Program-made: the position numbers and the translations under genes
Notes under the pieces: model-generated
The model's database searches: none
Seen by the model: only the letters and a program-made list of their open reading frames with translations
What the model was told of the DNA's origin: nothing
Shown here: piece by piece, positions 31,985-42,195 of the stretch
Layout: each line of letters begins with the position of its first letter
Position numbering within the stretch: position 1 is the stretch's first letter
NCBI GenBank assembly: GCA_930367215.1
Contig: OV884059.1
Coordinates: 232,251,803 to 232,315,802, forward strand
Direction of reading: 5' to 3'
Origin: Pollenia angustigena
Lineage: Eukaryota; Arthropoda; Insecta; Diptera; Polleniidae
DNA length: 64,000 nucleotides

Positions 31985-33582
31985 AAGCGTTTTTTCAAGT
32001 TTTGCAGTGCTTTAAAATAGAAAGGACATACCCTAGCACCTGTGGTATGGTCGCTTTTTCCTGAGGTAGGCCTACAGAGCACGCAATTTGGCGCATTATT
32101 ACAGGCTTTTATCTTATGCCCAGTTTCACCACAGCGTAGACAGTTGTAGGTAAAGTCATTTGGGCTTTTACATTTTGCAGTCGGATGGCCAAAATCCATA
32201 CATTTGAAACACCTTCTAGGTGCAATTTTTTCACGTATACGACAGATAACCCAGCCTATACGAATCCTTGAGAGCTCTATTAGTTTGTTTGCCAATATCG
32301 CATTCATTCCAATGGTTGCAGTTTGTGTACCACCATACGCTTTTCTCATACTCTTTACTGCAGTAGTTTGCAGTACTTTAAATTCTTCGGAATGGCTAAC
32401 GAGAGCTTCGAAGACCTCTTCTTTTGTGGTAACCTCATCTATGTCTTTAATTTCAATAAACACTTCATGCGTCCGTACTCGCACAGCTGCCTCTGTACCA
32501 ATTACTTCTTCTACAGACTGACTGAATTCATATGTATTCTGTTGGGTTAGCCCATTTAGCTCAATAAGCAGTTCGCCTTTAGCGGTTTTTTTGATAGTCT
32601 TAACGTTTTTGCCAAGATTAGCCAACTTTGGATCTGATTTCACCTTTTTAAGGATATCCGCATATGTTGTGTCTCCGCGCGTTTCGATGACGAGGGCATC
32701 TGGCCGTGGTGGCCTTTTCTTTTTCCTTGCTTTAGGCTTTACCGTTTCCCACTTAGACTCGGTATTAGCGATAACTACATTTTCGTTCTGCGCGTGTTCA
32801 TTACATTCCTTCGTTTGCTGTTGGGTTAGTACATTTTTCTTTTTCTTTGGTTTTCCACCTTTTGGACTCTGAGATTCCGAATCTCTTTTCCTCTTTGGAG
32901 TGTTCATTTGTAATAATTTTGGACGTGCTACTTCGTCTGTCTGTGTGTTTGCGTCAACTAGTACAGTTTCATTTTGAACTTCCGATTTGGGCAAATCTGC
33001 AGACACTTGCATAAAAATCGCTTGTATTTCCAGCGACATTGAGACGATCTCCTTATGTACATTAGTTCTTCCCTTTAAGAACTCTACTAACTGGGATACT
33101 TTTGCACCCAGTTTGTGCATTTTCGTGTTATTAACGTTTCCATCACTGGTATTAGCCGGTGAATTAACGCCTGTTTCCAGTACTGGTGGTACAATTACCG
33201 AACTTCTTACAGCTCTATCGATGCAATTTTCGATGTTGCTGTTGCTGTTGTTATTTTTATTGTTATTGTTCTTGTTGTTGTTATTAATATTGTTGTTACT
33301 CATGTTTGCGCTTGTGGGTCCAAACTTAAGGCCGCTATCTCCGCTCGTTGTGCAGTCATGTGTTATGATCCCATGGTTATCTATGCATGCAGGGAGGCCA
33401 TGCGAGGGTTGACTTGTAGTCCTTATGGGTCTGCAAGCCAGTGCCAGATCCATGCTAATCGGGAAGATCATCCGAACCTGCACCACCAACCGAATGATGA
33501 CGAAACTTCGAACGTACCCTAAGACTTGCCAAATTTTACTAGGACGGAGGCAGTTGTGATATTTGCCCGGAAGCCATTTCAA
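31981..33582 (-). CDS. LINE ORF1 (Gag-like nucleic-acid-binding protein)
   Basis: Up to 533 residues. The N-terminal part has an Asn-rich run near residues 95-115, then a Lys/Arg-rich central section (PKRKRDS, KPKKKKN, KARKKKRPP). The C-terminus has three zinc knuckles from about residue 458: CFKCMDFGHPTAKC and CLRCGETGHKIKAC (both C-x2-C-x4-H-x4-C), then a C-x2-C-x8-H-x6-C form. In the family this protein packages the element RNA and helps target it. The true start may be an internal Met (for example the one before DLALACRP), since the first 45 residues look atypical. The frame is intact. Its stop TGA overlaps the ORF2 ATG in TTATGA, a layout seen in R1-clade elements such as SART1 that reinitiate translation. 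Confidence 0.85.
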   Translation of the reverse strand: MKWLPGKYHNCLRPSKIWQVLGYVRSFVIIRLVVQVRMIFPISMDLALACRPIRTTSQPSHGLPACIDNHGIITHDCTTSGDSGLKFGPTSANMSNNNINNNNKNNNNKNNNSNSNIENCIDRAVRSSVIVPPVLETGVNSPANTSDGNVNNTKMHKLGAKVSQLVEFLKGRTNVHKEIVSMSLEIQAIFMQVSADLPKSEVQNETVLVDANTQTDEVARPKLLQMNTPKRKRDSESQSPKGGKPKKKKNVLTQQQTKECNEHAQNENVVIANTESKWETVKPKARKKKRPPRPDALVIETRGDTTYADILKKVKSDPKLANLGKNVKTIKKTAKGELLIELNGLTQQNTYEFSQSVEEVIGTEAAVRVRTHEVFIEIKDIDEVTTKEEVFEALVSHSEEFKVLQTTAVKSMRKAYGGTQTATIGMNAILANKLIELSRIRIGWVICRIREKIAPRRCFKCMDFGHPTAKCKSPNDFTYNCLRCGETGHKIKACNNAPNCVLCRPTSGKSDHTTGARVCPFYFKALQNLKKRL

Positions 33583-34076
33583 CAGAATATCACTTCTGTC
33601 TACTAAGGTTCCAGATTACCCTAACTGTCGGCCCGGGATGCATACAAAATCAGATCGGGTTCCAGAAATACCATAATTAAGACCGTACTGGGCTTGGTCT
33701 TAATGTCCTTTGACGCCGGGATCATTCATTTACAGCCGCCCCTTACATGGGAAACAGACGCTGACCAGGGAGCCGCTCACTATGAGACAGACGCTTCTGG
33801 GTTTGAATCGACTAGAGGAACCACGAAGACGTCAAACTTCAAATTACCCTCTCTAGAGAGTACCTCCTGTGGGGGATGCTTACTCAATGGCGGCATCTAA
33901 TCGCCATGTTGCAAAAACGTCGTCAGGCTCTTGTAACCTTTTATAGCACGCCCTCGGATTTTGCCGCTCATGGTCGGGGACTGCTTATCCATCGCAGCTG
34001 GCCTACATATCTGCAGGTCGTTCAGCTATCCGCCACCCGCTGACCCCCATAGTAGCCAGAGCTATGGCCGTATGTC
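33583..34076 (-). other. 5' untranslated region of the LINE
   Basis: Clearly less A/T-rich than the surroundings and without a long minus-strand frame. It ends exactly where ATGT repeats begin. The R1-clade internal promoter would lie here by family analogy; no core motif was identified. Confidence 0.6.
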
Positions 34077-34281
34077 TGTATGTATGTATGTATGTATGTA
34101 TGTAGGTATGTATGTATGTATGTATGTATGTATGTATGTATGTATGTATGTATGTATGTATGTATGTATGTATGTATGTATGTATGTATGTATGTATGTA
34201 TGTATGTATGTATGTATGTATGTATGTATGTATGTATGTATGAATGTATGTATGTATGTATGTATGTATGTATGTATGTAT
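34077..34281 (+). repeat. (ATGT)n microsatellite, about 50 copies
   Basis: Has rare interruptions (AGGT near 34105, GAAT near 34242). It joins the LINE 5' end on the left and the foldback element on the right. Confidence 0.97.
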
Positions 34282-34756
34282 ATTAGACTGGTCGCAATTT
34301 TTTTTTTTTTAAATTTAATTGTTTGCGCTGCTTAAAATATGAGGTTTGGTGTAATAAATCATGACCTAATTTTTCAGGTCAATCCGACGGTGCCTAGCCG
34401 TGCCAAGTGGGGCCCAAAGTTCCCCATTTTATAAAAAAAAACATCTTTTCTATCAGATCTTTATAGTTATACTAGTTGAAAAGCCGAAAATCAAAAATAT
34501 GACTACGCTACGATCTTCGGCAGAGAAATTACTTCAAGTGTGCCAAATTTCAGCTTCCTATGTCATCAGATGGCTTCAGAAAGTTGCGGAAAGAATAGGA
34601 CATACATGCAAACATCCTGACATACTAAGAAATTATATATTGTATAGATAGATTAAAGTATTTGCAGTTTAATATTTTAGTATGATACGAACGAAAGAGT
34701 TTTAACTAATTTTAACTAATTCGGGGTCGCTGAATCCAGTGGTGCTAGCCGTTTTT

Positions 34757-35240
34757 TTATGTTAGCTTTGGTTTTCGAGATATACCGTTATTTCGAAAAT
34801 TAAGGATGTTGCACAACATATGTTCGCGCAACTCAAAAACGCTTTAGCTTATTGAAAAATTAAAAAAACCGAAATTCGGCAATAAAATTTACTTTAAGAA
34901 AGTAAAAACTTTTTTCTTCATATTGGCTTTGGTTTTCGAGATATACCGTTATTTCGAAAATTAGGGAGGTTGCACAACATATATTCGCGTAACTCAAAAA
35001 CGCTTTAGTTTATTGAAAAACAAAAAAAACCGAAATTCCGCAATAAAATTTACTTTAAGAAAGTTAAAACTTTTTTCTTCATATTGGCTTTGGTTTTCGA
35101 GATATACCGTTATTTCGAAAATTAAGGAGGTTGCACAACATATATTCGCGTAACTCAAAAACGCTTTAGTTTATTGAAAAATTAAAAAAACCGAAATTCC
35201 GCAATAAAATTTACTTTAAGAAAGGTAAAACGTTGTTCTT
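34757..35240 (+). repeat. 161-bp tandem repeat, three units, left arm
   Basis: GGTTTTCGAGATATACCGTT recurs with exact 161-bp spacing (34771, 34932, 35093 for GTTTTCGAG). Each unit also has AACTCAAAAACGCTTTAG and AAACCGAAATTC. The inverse set fills 36360-36840. Confidence 0.9.
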
Positions 35241-36359
35241 ATATGCGCAGTCGTTTTAGAAACATAATTTTTTTTTTCTGGAAAAAAAAATAATTTTTTT
35301 ATTAAAATTTCGGAATTTTTGTTTTTAAAAATTCATAAAAAATTGCAAAATGGACCTATGCTTCTAATTTTATAGAGTCATATAAAAAACAATATTGCAA
35401 ACAAAACAAGCTATAAATGATTAAAATCTGTTCACAACTTTTGATTTTATGTATTCACAAAAGACGAAAAATTTTAATTAATTTAAGAATTTTATTAAAC
35501 CGCCATATTTGTATAATTGAAATTCTTATATTTGGCCCGTGTAGTGCCTAGGATGCCCCAAGAAGGGTCAAATGTATGACCAACTCCACTTTATTTTTCA
35601 TTTCCATCATTTATTTCTAAAATACCTACCTGCTATCTCCATTCATTAAGGGGCTCCCATTCAAAATTTTAACTACAGACTAGAAATATATTGAAGAAAA
35701 AGCTCCATAACTGCCAAGGAGTCAGACCTAGGGGAATAGAATGTATGACCGACCTCATTTAGTTTTTTGTCCTAAACATTTTCTCGAGACATACTTGCCC
35801 TTTACCTTTTCTTTTTAGGGGGGCTCTCATACAAATTCATTTAAAATTGGAAAATGCAGCTATGCTTCTACAATGATGTTTTTAATGAAAATTTCTAAAT
35901 TTCAAAAAAAAGTGTAAATTTATTTGATTGATTTTATTAAGTTGATAAATTTAAAAGAGAAGATTTGTTGTGGGACGGATATAAATGACGATAGTGCTCA
36001 ACAACTTTGAGTAGGTACTGCTTATCTGTCTCATTTTGAGGCATCCTAGGCACTACACGGGCCAAATATAAGAATTTCAATTATACAAATATGGCGGTTT
36101 AATAAAATTCTTAAATTAATTAAAATTTTTCGTCTTTTGTGAATACATAAAATCAAAAGTTGTGAACAGATTTTAATCATTTATAGCTTGTTTTGTTTGC
36201 AATATTGTTTTTTATATGACTTTATAAAATTAGAAGCATAGCTCCATTTTTAAATTTTTTATGAATTTTTAAAAACAAAAATTCCGAAATTTTAATAAAA
36301 AAATTATTTTTTTTTCCAGAAAAAAAATTATGTTTCTAAAACGACTGCTCATATAAGAA

Positions 36360-36840
36360 AAACGTTTTACCTTTCTTAAAGCAAATTTTATTGCGGAATT
36401 TCGGTTTTTTTTAGTTTTTCAATAAGCTAAAGCGTTTTTGAGTTACGCGAACATATGTTGTGCAACCTCCTTAATTTTCGAAATAACGGTATATCTCGAA
36501 AACCAAAGCCAATATGAAGAAAAAAGTTTTAACTTTCTTAAAGTAAATTTTATTGCGGAATTTCGGTTTTTTTTTGTTTTTCAATAAACTAAAGCGTTTT
36601 TGAGTTACGCGAATATATGTTGTGCAACCTCCCTAATTTTCGAAATAACGGTATATCTCGAAAACCAAAGCCAATATGAAGAAAAAAGTTTTTACTTTCT
36701 TAAAGTAAATTTTATTGCCGAATTTCGGTTTTTTTAATTTTTCAATAAGCTAAAGCGTTTTTGAGTTGCGCGAACATATGTTGTGCAACATCCTTAATTT
36801 TCGAAATAACGGTATATCTCGAAAACCAAAGCTAACATAA
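36360..36840 (-). repeat. 161-bp tandem repeat, three units, right arm
   Basis: The inverted counterpart of the left-arm array, with the same unit order and nearly the same sequence. This suggests the arms are kept alike by conversion or arose together. Confidence 0.88.
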
Positions 36841-37267
36841 AAAAACGGCTAGCACCACTGGATTCAGCGACCCCGAATTAGTTAAAATTAGTTAAAACTC
36901 TTTCGTTCGTATCATACTAAAATATTAAACTGCAAATACTTTAATCTATCTATACAATATATAATTTCTTAGTATGTCAGGATGTTTGCATGTATGTCCT
37001 ATTCTTTCCGCAACTTTCTGAAGCCATCTGATGACATAGGAAGCTGACATTTGGCACACTTGAAGTACTATAAAGATCTGATAGAAAAGATGTTTTTTTT
37101 TTATAAAATGGGGAACTTTGGGCCCCACTTGGCACGGCTAGGCACCGTCGGATTGACCTGAAAAATTAGGTCATGATTTCTTACACCAAACCTCATATTT
37201 TAAGCAGCGCAAACAATTAAATTTAAAAAAAAAAAAAAAATCCCATACAAGATGCGACCAGTCTAAT

Positions 37268-37268
37268 G

Positions 37269-37302
<34 letters not shown>

Positions 37303-37447
37303 TGTATGTATGTATGTATGTATGTATGTATGTATGTATGTATGTATGTATGTATGTATGTATGTATGTATGTATGTATGTATGTATGTATGTATGTATG
37401 TATGTATGTATGTATGTATGTATGTATGCATGTATGTATGTATGTAT
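37268..37447 (+). repeat. (ATGT)n microsatellite, about 44 copies
   Basis: The same strand and repeat as the tract at 34077-34281, consistent with both being parts of one tract before the foldback inserted. One GCAT interruption lies near 37428. Confidence 0.97.
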
Positions 37448-37827
37448 ATTGAGAGCATTAGAAAAAACGTTTTCAAAATAGATTTTATTTCGCGACTGCT
37501 TTCTACGACAAATTTTTATTGTGGCTGTTAGTGCGCCGTGAGCGCGTTAAGACTTCTGTCAAAAAGAGGAAGAAGTCCGACCATATGTCGCCCTACAAAT
37601 TTTTGCAAGACCAGCAAAACAAAATTATATAATTGAGTTTAAGATTCATATACAAGTTTTTTGTGCTGAATATTATTGAGATATCTTCATCTCTATGAAA
37701 TTTGTTTGTCCTTAAGTGATTTTAGAAAGGGGGTTTATTTTGTCATGAAATAGAGGCTGTCGTAAAAGTAATTGTCGCAAATTTTTATGTTTAAAAGAAG
37801 TTATTAAATCTATTTTCGGGAGTAATA
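37448..37827. other. Spacer with traces of MITE ends
   Basis: 37530-37575 (AGCGCGTTAAGACTTCTGTC) resembles the left end region of the 7436-7790 MITE. TTTGCAAGACCAGCAAAAC near 37605 resembles the 52484 MITE. No gene. Confidence 0.4.
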
Positions 37828-38958
37828 CAGTAGACGCTCGGTTATATGGATACTCAGTTATATGAACATCCAGAATAGTAAACCACAAAATTTTTACACA
37901 TGAGGTTCTAAAGAGTGAACACGACCTACATATCTCTATTATGTGAACAACTGCAGACGTTGATTTTTTTTGTAACTATTTGTTGTAAAGGGTGTTCTTT
38001 AAAGTATCACAACTTTGAGTTGGCATCACTGCTTTATTTGAGCACCCATTAACCAGCTTATTGTTGCTTTTTGTTTAGTTTGCTTTGAAATTTCATAATG
38101 AATCGACTTATCAAGCAACGCGGAAATATTTGAAACTTTTAATCAAAATAATTCGGCGAATGGGCTGAAGCACAAATTGATATTGATCTTCAATTTCCAG
38201 TCAAAATTTTTTTTCCGTGAAGCCCATTTATGGTTGAATAAGTACGTAAATAAGCAGAATTGTCGCATTTGGAGTGAGAAGAATCCACAAGCTTTTGTCG
38301 AAACACCATTACATCCAAAAAAATTACTGTTTGGTGCGCTTTAGCGGCTGGCGGAGTCATTGGCCCATATGTCTTCAAAAGCAATGATGGTCAGAATGCG
38401 AAAAGTTGTTGAAAAATGGCGCCTTCTATACGCCAGCCGTGGTGGCCACATGGCAGAAATCATATATAAATTCCAAAAAATGTTCTTTCCAATAATGCCC
38501 GTATCATTGATATTAAAAATATATTTCCTTGTTTTATTATGATTTAACTTTTGTTACTCTGCAAAAAACACCCTTTATTAGAAATCTGTTCCTACCCGAA
38601 GTAAGCTAGTAAATTTGTATATACGAATGCAAAGATAAATGTATAAGATGGTTGGTGTTTGTAAAGTTATTGCTTGCAGTGAAAATAATTAATCTGATAT
38701 GAATGATATTTTGGCATTGCGAAAATGCAGGGACAGGGCATTACAGAAATCCCTTAAAGCAAAAAAATATAACCGACTACTTTCATGTACATTTATTATT
38801 AACAAGCTAATTTAAAACAAAAACTGAATATAGGTTGTGTATGTACACATATTAAAAATGATTTGAAATACTTATTTTATATTGTCTCGATTATGTGAAC
38901 TTTTCCATTTAGTGAACAGGCCCTGTCTGAATTAGGTCACATAAGCGAGCGTCTACTG
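37828..38958. mobile_element. Pogo/Tigger-like element, TA duplication
   Basis: CAGTAGACGCTCG at the left and CGAGCGTCTACTG at the right are exact inverses flanked by TA. Subterminal TATATGGA/TATGTGAAC words repeat. Around 38700-38815 a frame reads DMNDILALRKCRDRALQK, faintly like the C-terminus of Tigger transposases. A deleted mariner is nested in it. Confidence 0.72.
37988..38575 (+). pseudogene. Deleted mariner derivative nested in the pogo-like element
   Basis: The ends AAGGGTGTTCTTTAAAG and (minus strand) AAGGGTGTTTTTTGCAG are flanked by TA. The inside retains broken blocks of a transposase related to that at 24447-25532: LNKYVNKQNCRIWSEKN, ETPLHPKKL, AAGGVIGPYVFK, and near the end YASRGGHMAEIIYKF. 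Large internal parts, including the second and third catalytic blocks, are gone, with frameshifts between pieces. It is thus a 588-bp non-autonomous remnant. Confidence 0.85.
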
Positions 38959-38961
38959 TAA

Positions 38962-39329
38962 TTGTATTCCAATAAAATTTGGCAAGATTATTTCGAAATT
39001 CGAACATGGGTACAAATACCCTATTTCGGAAAGAAGCTTGTATGGGGGCTATAAAAAATTATAGATCCATTCGCCCCATTTTAAATAGTTTTGGTCTTTG
39101 TGCCAATTATAATCCTTTTACTAAATTTAATCGAATTATCTCCAAAACAGCCAGCCAGCCGGAAAGATATCCTTAGATCGACTTAAAAAGTTATTCGGAG
39201 ATTCTAAGTCGATCGGCATACCTAAAAGTGGGTCTAGGAACAATATTTTAAGGTTCTACAAACATCAACACAAATGCATAACACATACATATGTACCCTC
39301 TGCACTATTGTGGTGTGGGTATAAATAGT
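38962..39329 (+). repeat. AACAAGT-family repeat, right part only
   Basis: Ends CTATTGTGGTGTGGGTATAA like copy A, with a preceding CAGCCAGCC..AGATATCC segment. The left end is absent. Confidence 0.4.
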
Positions 39330-39379
39330 TAAAACAGTATTGTATACAAAGAAAGCCAGGACTACAAAAAAAAAGAGCC

Positions 39380-39512
39380 GAAGAGCTGAGTGTTAAAAGA
39401 TGCTTTCTAAAAAAGCTTTTAGAACGCGAGTTGCGCAATTTTTCATGCGCTTACGTTTTTTGACGCACGATATTCGTCGACGCATTATCGCGTTTTGTGT
39501 ACTTCCAGCCCC
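39380..39512. mobile_element. ACGCG-group MITE end fragment
   Basis: On the minus strand it reads GAAGTACACAAAACGCGATA, related to the ends of 7436-7790 and 19182-19506. TTTTTCATGCGCTTACG is shared with 7718. A partner end is not clear. Confidence 0.45.
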
Positions 39513-40270
39513 AGTCTACAACTGTCATGAAATGCTTAGGTTAGAAAGGCTAGTGCGAAGTAAACTTCACACTCTCACCCAGAGACCAATATGGTCCATT
39601 GTGACGCCTTAGTTAGTAAAAAAATTCTAGTAAGAAAAAAATAGGAAAGTAAAGAATAAAAGCATAAGAAAAAGTAAAAGTAGTGGAAGATAAAAATCAG
39701 ACAACAGAAGCAAAAACAACCCTTCTAAACAGAAAAGTGCCCTACATGTACCCAGTCCTCAGTCTCCTGCTGCGCAGCCAGGTTATTCCCATTACGAGTC
39801 CCGTCAGATTCTCGAGCTCGAGACATCTCACAACTCGCTCAGCCTGCAGCCTGGTTCAGTGGCACAGAAAATGCTCAACTGTCTCCAAATCCTCTGGGTC
39901 CTCACACAACCTACATTAATCCAGCAAGTCAGATCCCATACTCACTACCATCCTGCAAATCATACAGTGGCCCGTGATAATACCTATGTACGTGGTCCTG
40001 TCCAGGAGCGAATCCAAATCGGACTTCCTAAGCACCAGCCACAGCGCACGCAAAACCCTGCAGTTCATGCGGTTCCCGCAGATTCGATTAATCCCGCTCA
40101 GAACCAAATCCCTGATTCGTCCAAAGTAGAAGCCCATTGGAGGCCATCAGCTATATCGTTACCGGTGATCTTGTAGTGACCCTGTACCCAGCACAGGCTC
40201 ACCACATAATTCCCATAAATTTCTCCTAGAGCTTTCCGCCTGGCTATACACTCATGAAATGCCTTAAATT
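39513..40270 (-). pseudogene. LINE relic: RNase H-like end and zinc motif
   Basis: On the minus strand near 40130-40250 a frame reads VSLCWVQGHYKITGNDIADG, which matches the last part of an RNase H domain (family form: W-x-P-G-H, G-N-x-x-A-D). About 250 bp further, another frame reads CRLCEDPEDLETVEHFLC, a C-x2-C...H-x3-C tail motif. Stops and shifts separate them. RNase H after the RT is found in I- and LOA-type LINEs and not in the R1 clade, so this is a third LINE lineage in the window. The short, 5'-truncated remains are not functional. The downstream part to 39513 would be its 3' UTR. Confidence 0.7.
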
Positions 40271-40670
40271 AACACTAATATAATGTACACTCAGGTGTCT
40301 GTCTGGTATTTGTTAGAAATTCGGCTCTTTTGTGGAGTAAACGAAAATTACTAAATTTAATAAAATAACTGAATATTCCTTTGTTTTTACGGAATATTCA
40401 GTTAATTTTTGATAGTTAATATATATAAAATAACTGAATATTTCTTTGTTTTTTACGGAATATGTAGTAAATTTTTTTGATAGTAACTGAAAATTAATTT
40501 GTTTTTACGGAACATGGAGTTGAATTTTTGACAGTAAAAATTACATGAACTTTTAAAAATAAAATAAAAAATAAGAAGACCAGTTTGTTTACTGAATTTT
40601 CATTTATTTTAAGTTACAATTTCAGTTAATTTAACGTACAGAATGTTCTGAGTGTAAGACTCACCATCTT
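40271..40670. repeat. Short tandem repeats around TTTTTACGGAATAT
   Basis: TTTGTTTTTACGGAATAT.CAGTTAATTTTTGATAG-like units of about 60 bp occur three times (40380-40530). No gene. Confidence 0.55.
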
Positions 40671-41655
40671 ATGGTGTTTTCTTTTCTAAAAAATAATGAT
40701 GCATTATGGTTGTGTAATATATTTATTAGGTTACACGAACCCTTACAAAGTGATACATTTTTCTGAATTACAATGGAACAAAATAATTGCTACGTTTTAC
40801 ACTCAACACGAATGTGTATTTAGCGTGTTAAATATTGAATGCAAAGTTTGTACTAAAAGCGATATTTACCACGCTTGTAGCAATTTTCAACATTAAATTT
40901 TCTTACAATTCCAATAAGCGTTAACAGCACTGATTTTCAATAATTAATGTCAGCTGTTGTTAAAAATTTTGCGACGAAATATAAATAAATATAATAAAAG
41001 TAAAACAAACGAAAAACAAAAAGTTTTTATATCCATCACAATAGAACTAAAAATCACAATATAAGGCAAATTGTCCGCAAACACAAGAAAAAAATACTTG
41101 CTTGCATAAAAAAGTATTTTACGCAGATGCAAAAAAGGGTATTATCTCACACTCAGTTATAACTGCGGGCAAGGCGAATTCAACAAGGTAAACTCAACTC
41201 GTCAGCCGTTCATCAGCTGTCTCCACGGCGAATTTAAAAATAATAGGGAAACGTCAAAATATAATTTTGTTTATGTTTTGCGCCAAAATAACTGAAAAAT
41301 TTTCTTAGAAAAACTGTGAATAAATAAAGTGAATTGAATATTCTCTTTTATAACCCAAACAAAATTTGTATTTTGTTTTTCAATCAATTTTTGCCTTGTT
41401 AGCATTTTTGACAACCGCCTATTAAATTGCAAAAAAATACATGGGGCTTTTTGTAGTTGTAGAGTTGCACTTACCTTGTTGAATTCGCCTTGACTGCGGG
41501 TAAGAAATGGAACAAGTTTGCCATTTATTGTTGCAACATGTTTAGAAAGGAAAACGACAACTTCACACATTTTTGCATATATTTTTAGAATGGAACAAAA
41601 ACCCGCACGAATGGTAGCATATATGGAACATTATTCTCAGAAAAGAAAACACCAT
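40671..41655. mobile_element. Element with ATGGTGTTTTCTTTTCT ends
   Basis: The same ends as the hairpin MITE at 4408-4621, but with about 1 kb inside, part of which is a nested CAAGGCGAATT MITE. No transposase recognised. Confidence 0.65.
41170..41492. mobile_element. CAAGGCGAATT-group MITE with 8-bp duplication ACTGCGGG
   Basis: The ends CAAGGCGAATTCAACAAGGT and ACCTTGTTGAATTCGCCTTG are exact inverses, and ACTGCGGG flanks both sides exactly. It is nested in the 40671-41655 element. Exact ends and duplication suggest a young insertion. Confidence 0.9.
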
Positions 41656-42195
41656 TAGAGTCGTTCTCATGTTTAAACACGATTGTTAATGTATATGTAG
41701 GTATGCAGTGTTGTTAGATGTGCCGATTTTTTACTTTAAGTAATAGTATTATGACGATTTTCTGGCATCAAACACTTACAAGAAATATTTACAATTATGT
41801 ACTTATATTGGGAATATTCCAAAACGTAAAAATCAATTTTTCGAAATACAAACTTTATTGGAAATTAAACAAAAAAAAAAAAAAAAAAATATATATGTAT
41901 ATATTCTTCCGCCATCACAAACCAGGTGGCTTTCATTAGAAGCATTAATAATTTGAATTCTACAGTTACATACATATATGAATGCCATCGATACTGCAAA
42001 AAATATACACTAGAGCACCGATTTGCGTCGGTCCTATTTGTGGCGTAGCTACATACGATTGGATTTTTTCACTAAAGTCATAATCACATGTGAAGAATTT
42101 TTCTATTTGCGTGTAAAAAGGCGGATTCCTATTTGTAAATATGCCATACAAATTTAAGCAGAGTGTTCGTTGAGAATGTAATCTTGTTATAGATT
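41656..42195. other. Spacer
   Basis: Has an A-run near 41870-41888. No gene or element recognised. Confidence 0.45.

Larger units (their letters stand above)
29761..34076 (-). mobile_element. R1-clade LINE (Waldo-like) inserted in (ACAT)n
   Basis: A minus-strand non-LTR retrotransposon of about 4.3 kb: 5' region 33583-34076, ORF1, overlapping ORF2 start, a deletion joining endonuclease to reverse transcriptase, a short 3' UTR and an approximately 19-base poly(A) tail (T-run 29761-29779). (ATGT)n in the same orientation lies on both sides. An ORF1 with three CCHC-type knuckles, an apurinic-type endonuclease, an RT without RNase H and a C-x2-C-x8-H-x4-C tail are R1-clade features. Waldo, a member of that clade, is known to target ACAY repeats. 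Assignment to Waldo is inference from target and domain order. Confidence 0.85.
34282..37267. mobile_element. 3-kb foldback element with 1.2-kb inverted arms
   Basis: ATTAGACTGGTCGCA begins the left arm, and its inverse TGCGACCAGTCTAAT ends the right arm. The arms (about 34282-35560 and 36039-37267) stay complementary throughout, apart from one deletion of about 60 bp in the right arm near 37068. The central loop is about 480 bp. GTAT flanks both sides, though in ATGT repeats this is not diagnostic. Each arm carries three 161-bp tandem units. No transposase is seen. Fragments of the family are at 42196-42625, 45286-45548 and 55755-55925. Confidence 0.88.

Noticed and set aside
32204..33412. 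Plus-strand frames of 75-141 codons
   Set aside because: They are antisense to LINE ORF1; Leu-rich runs come from its Asn codons read backwards.
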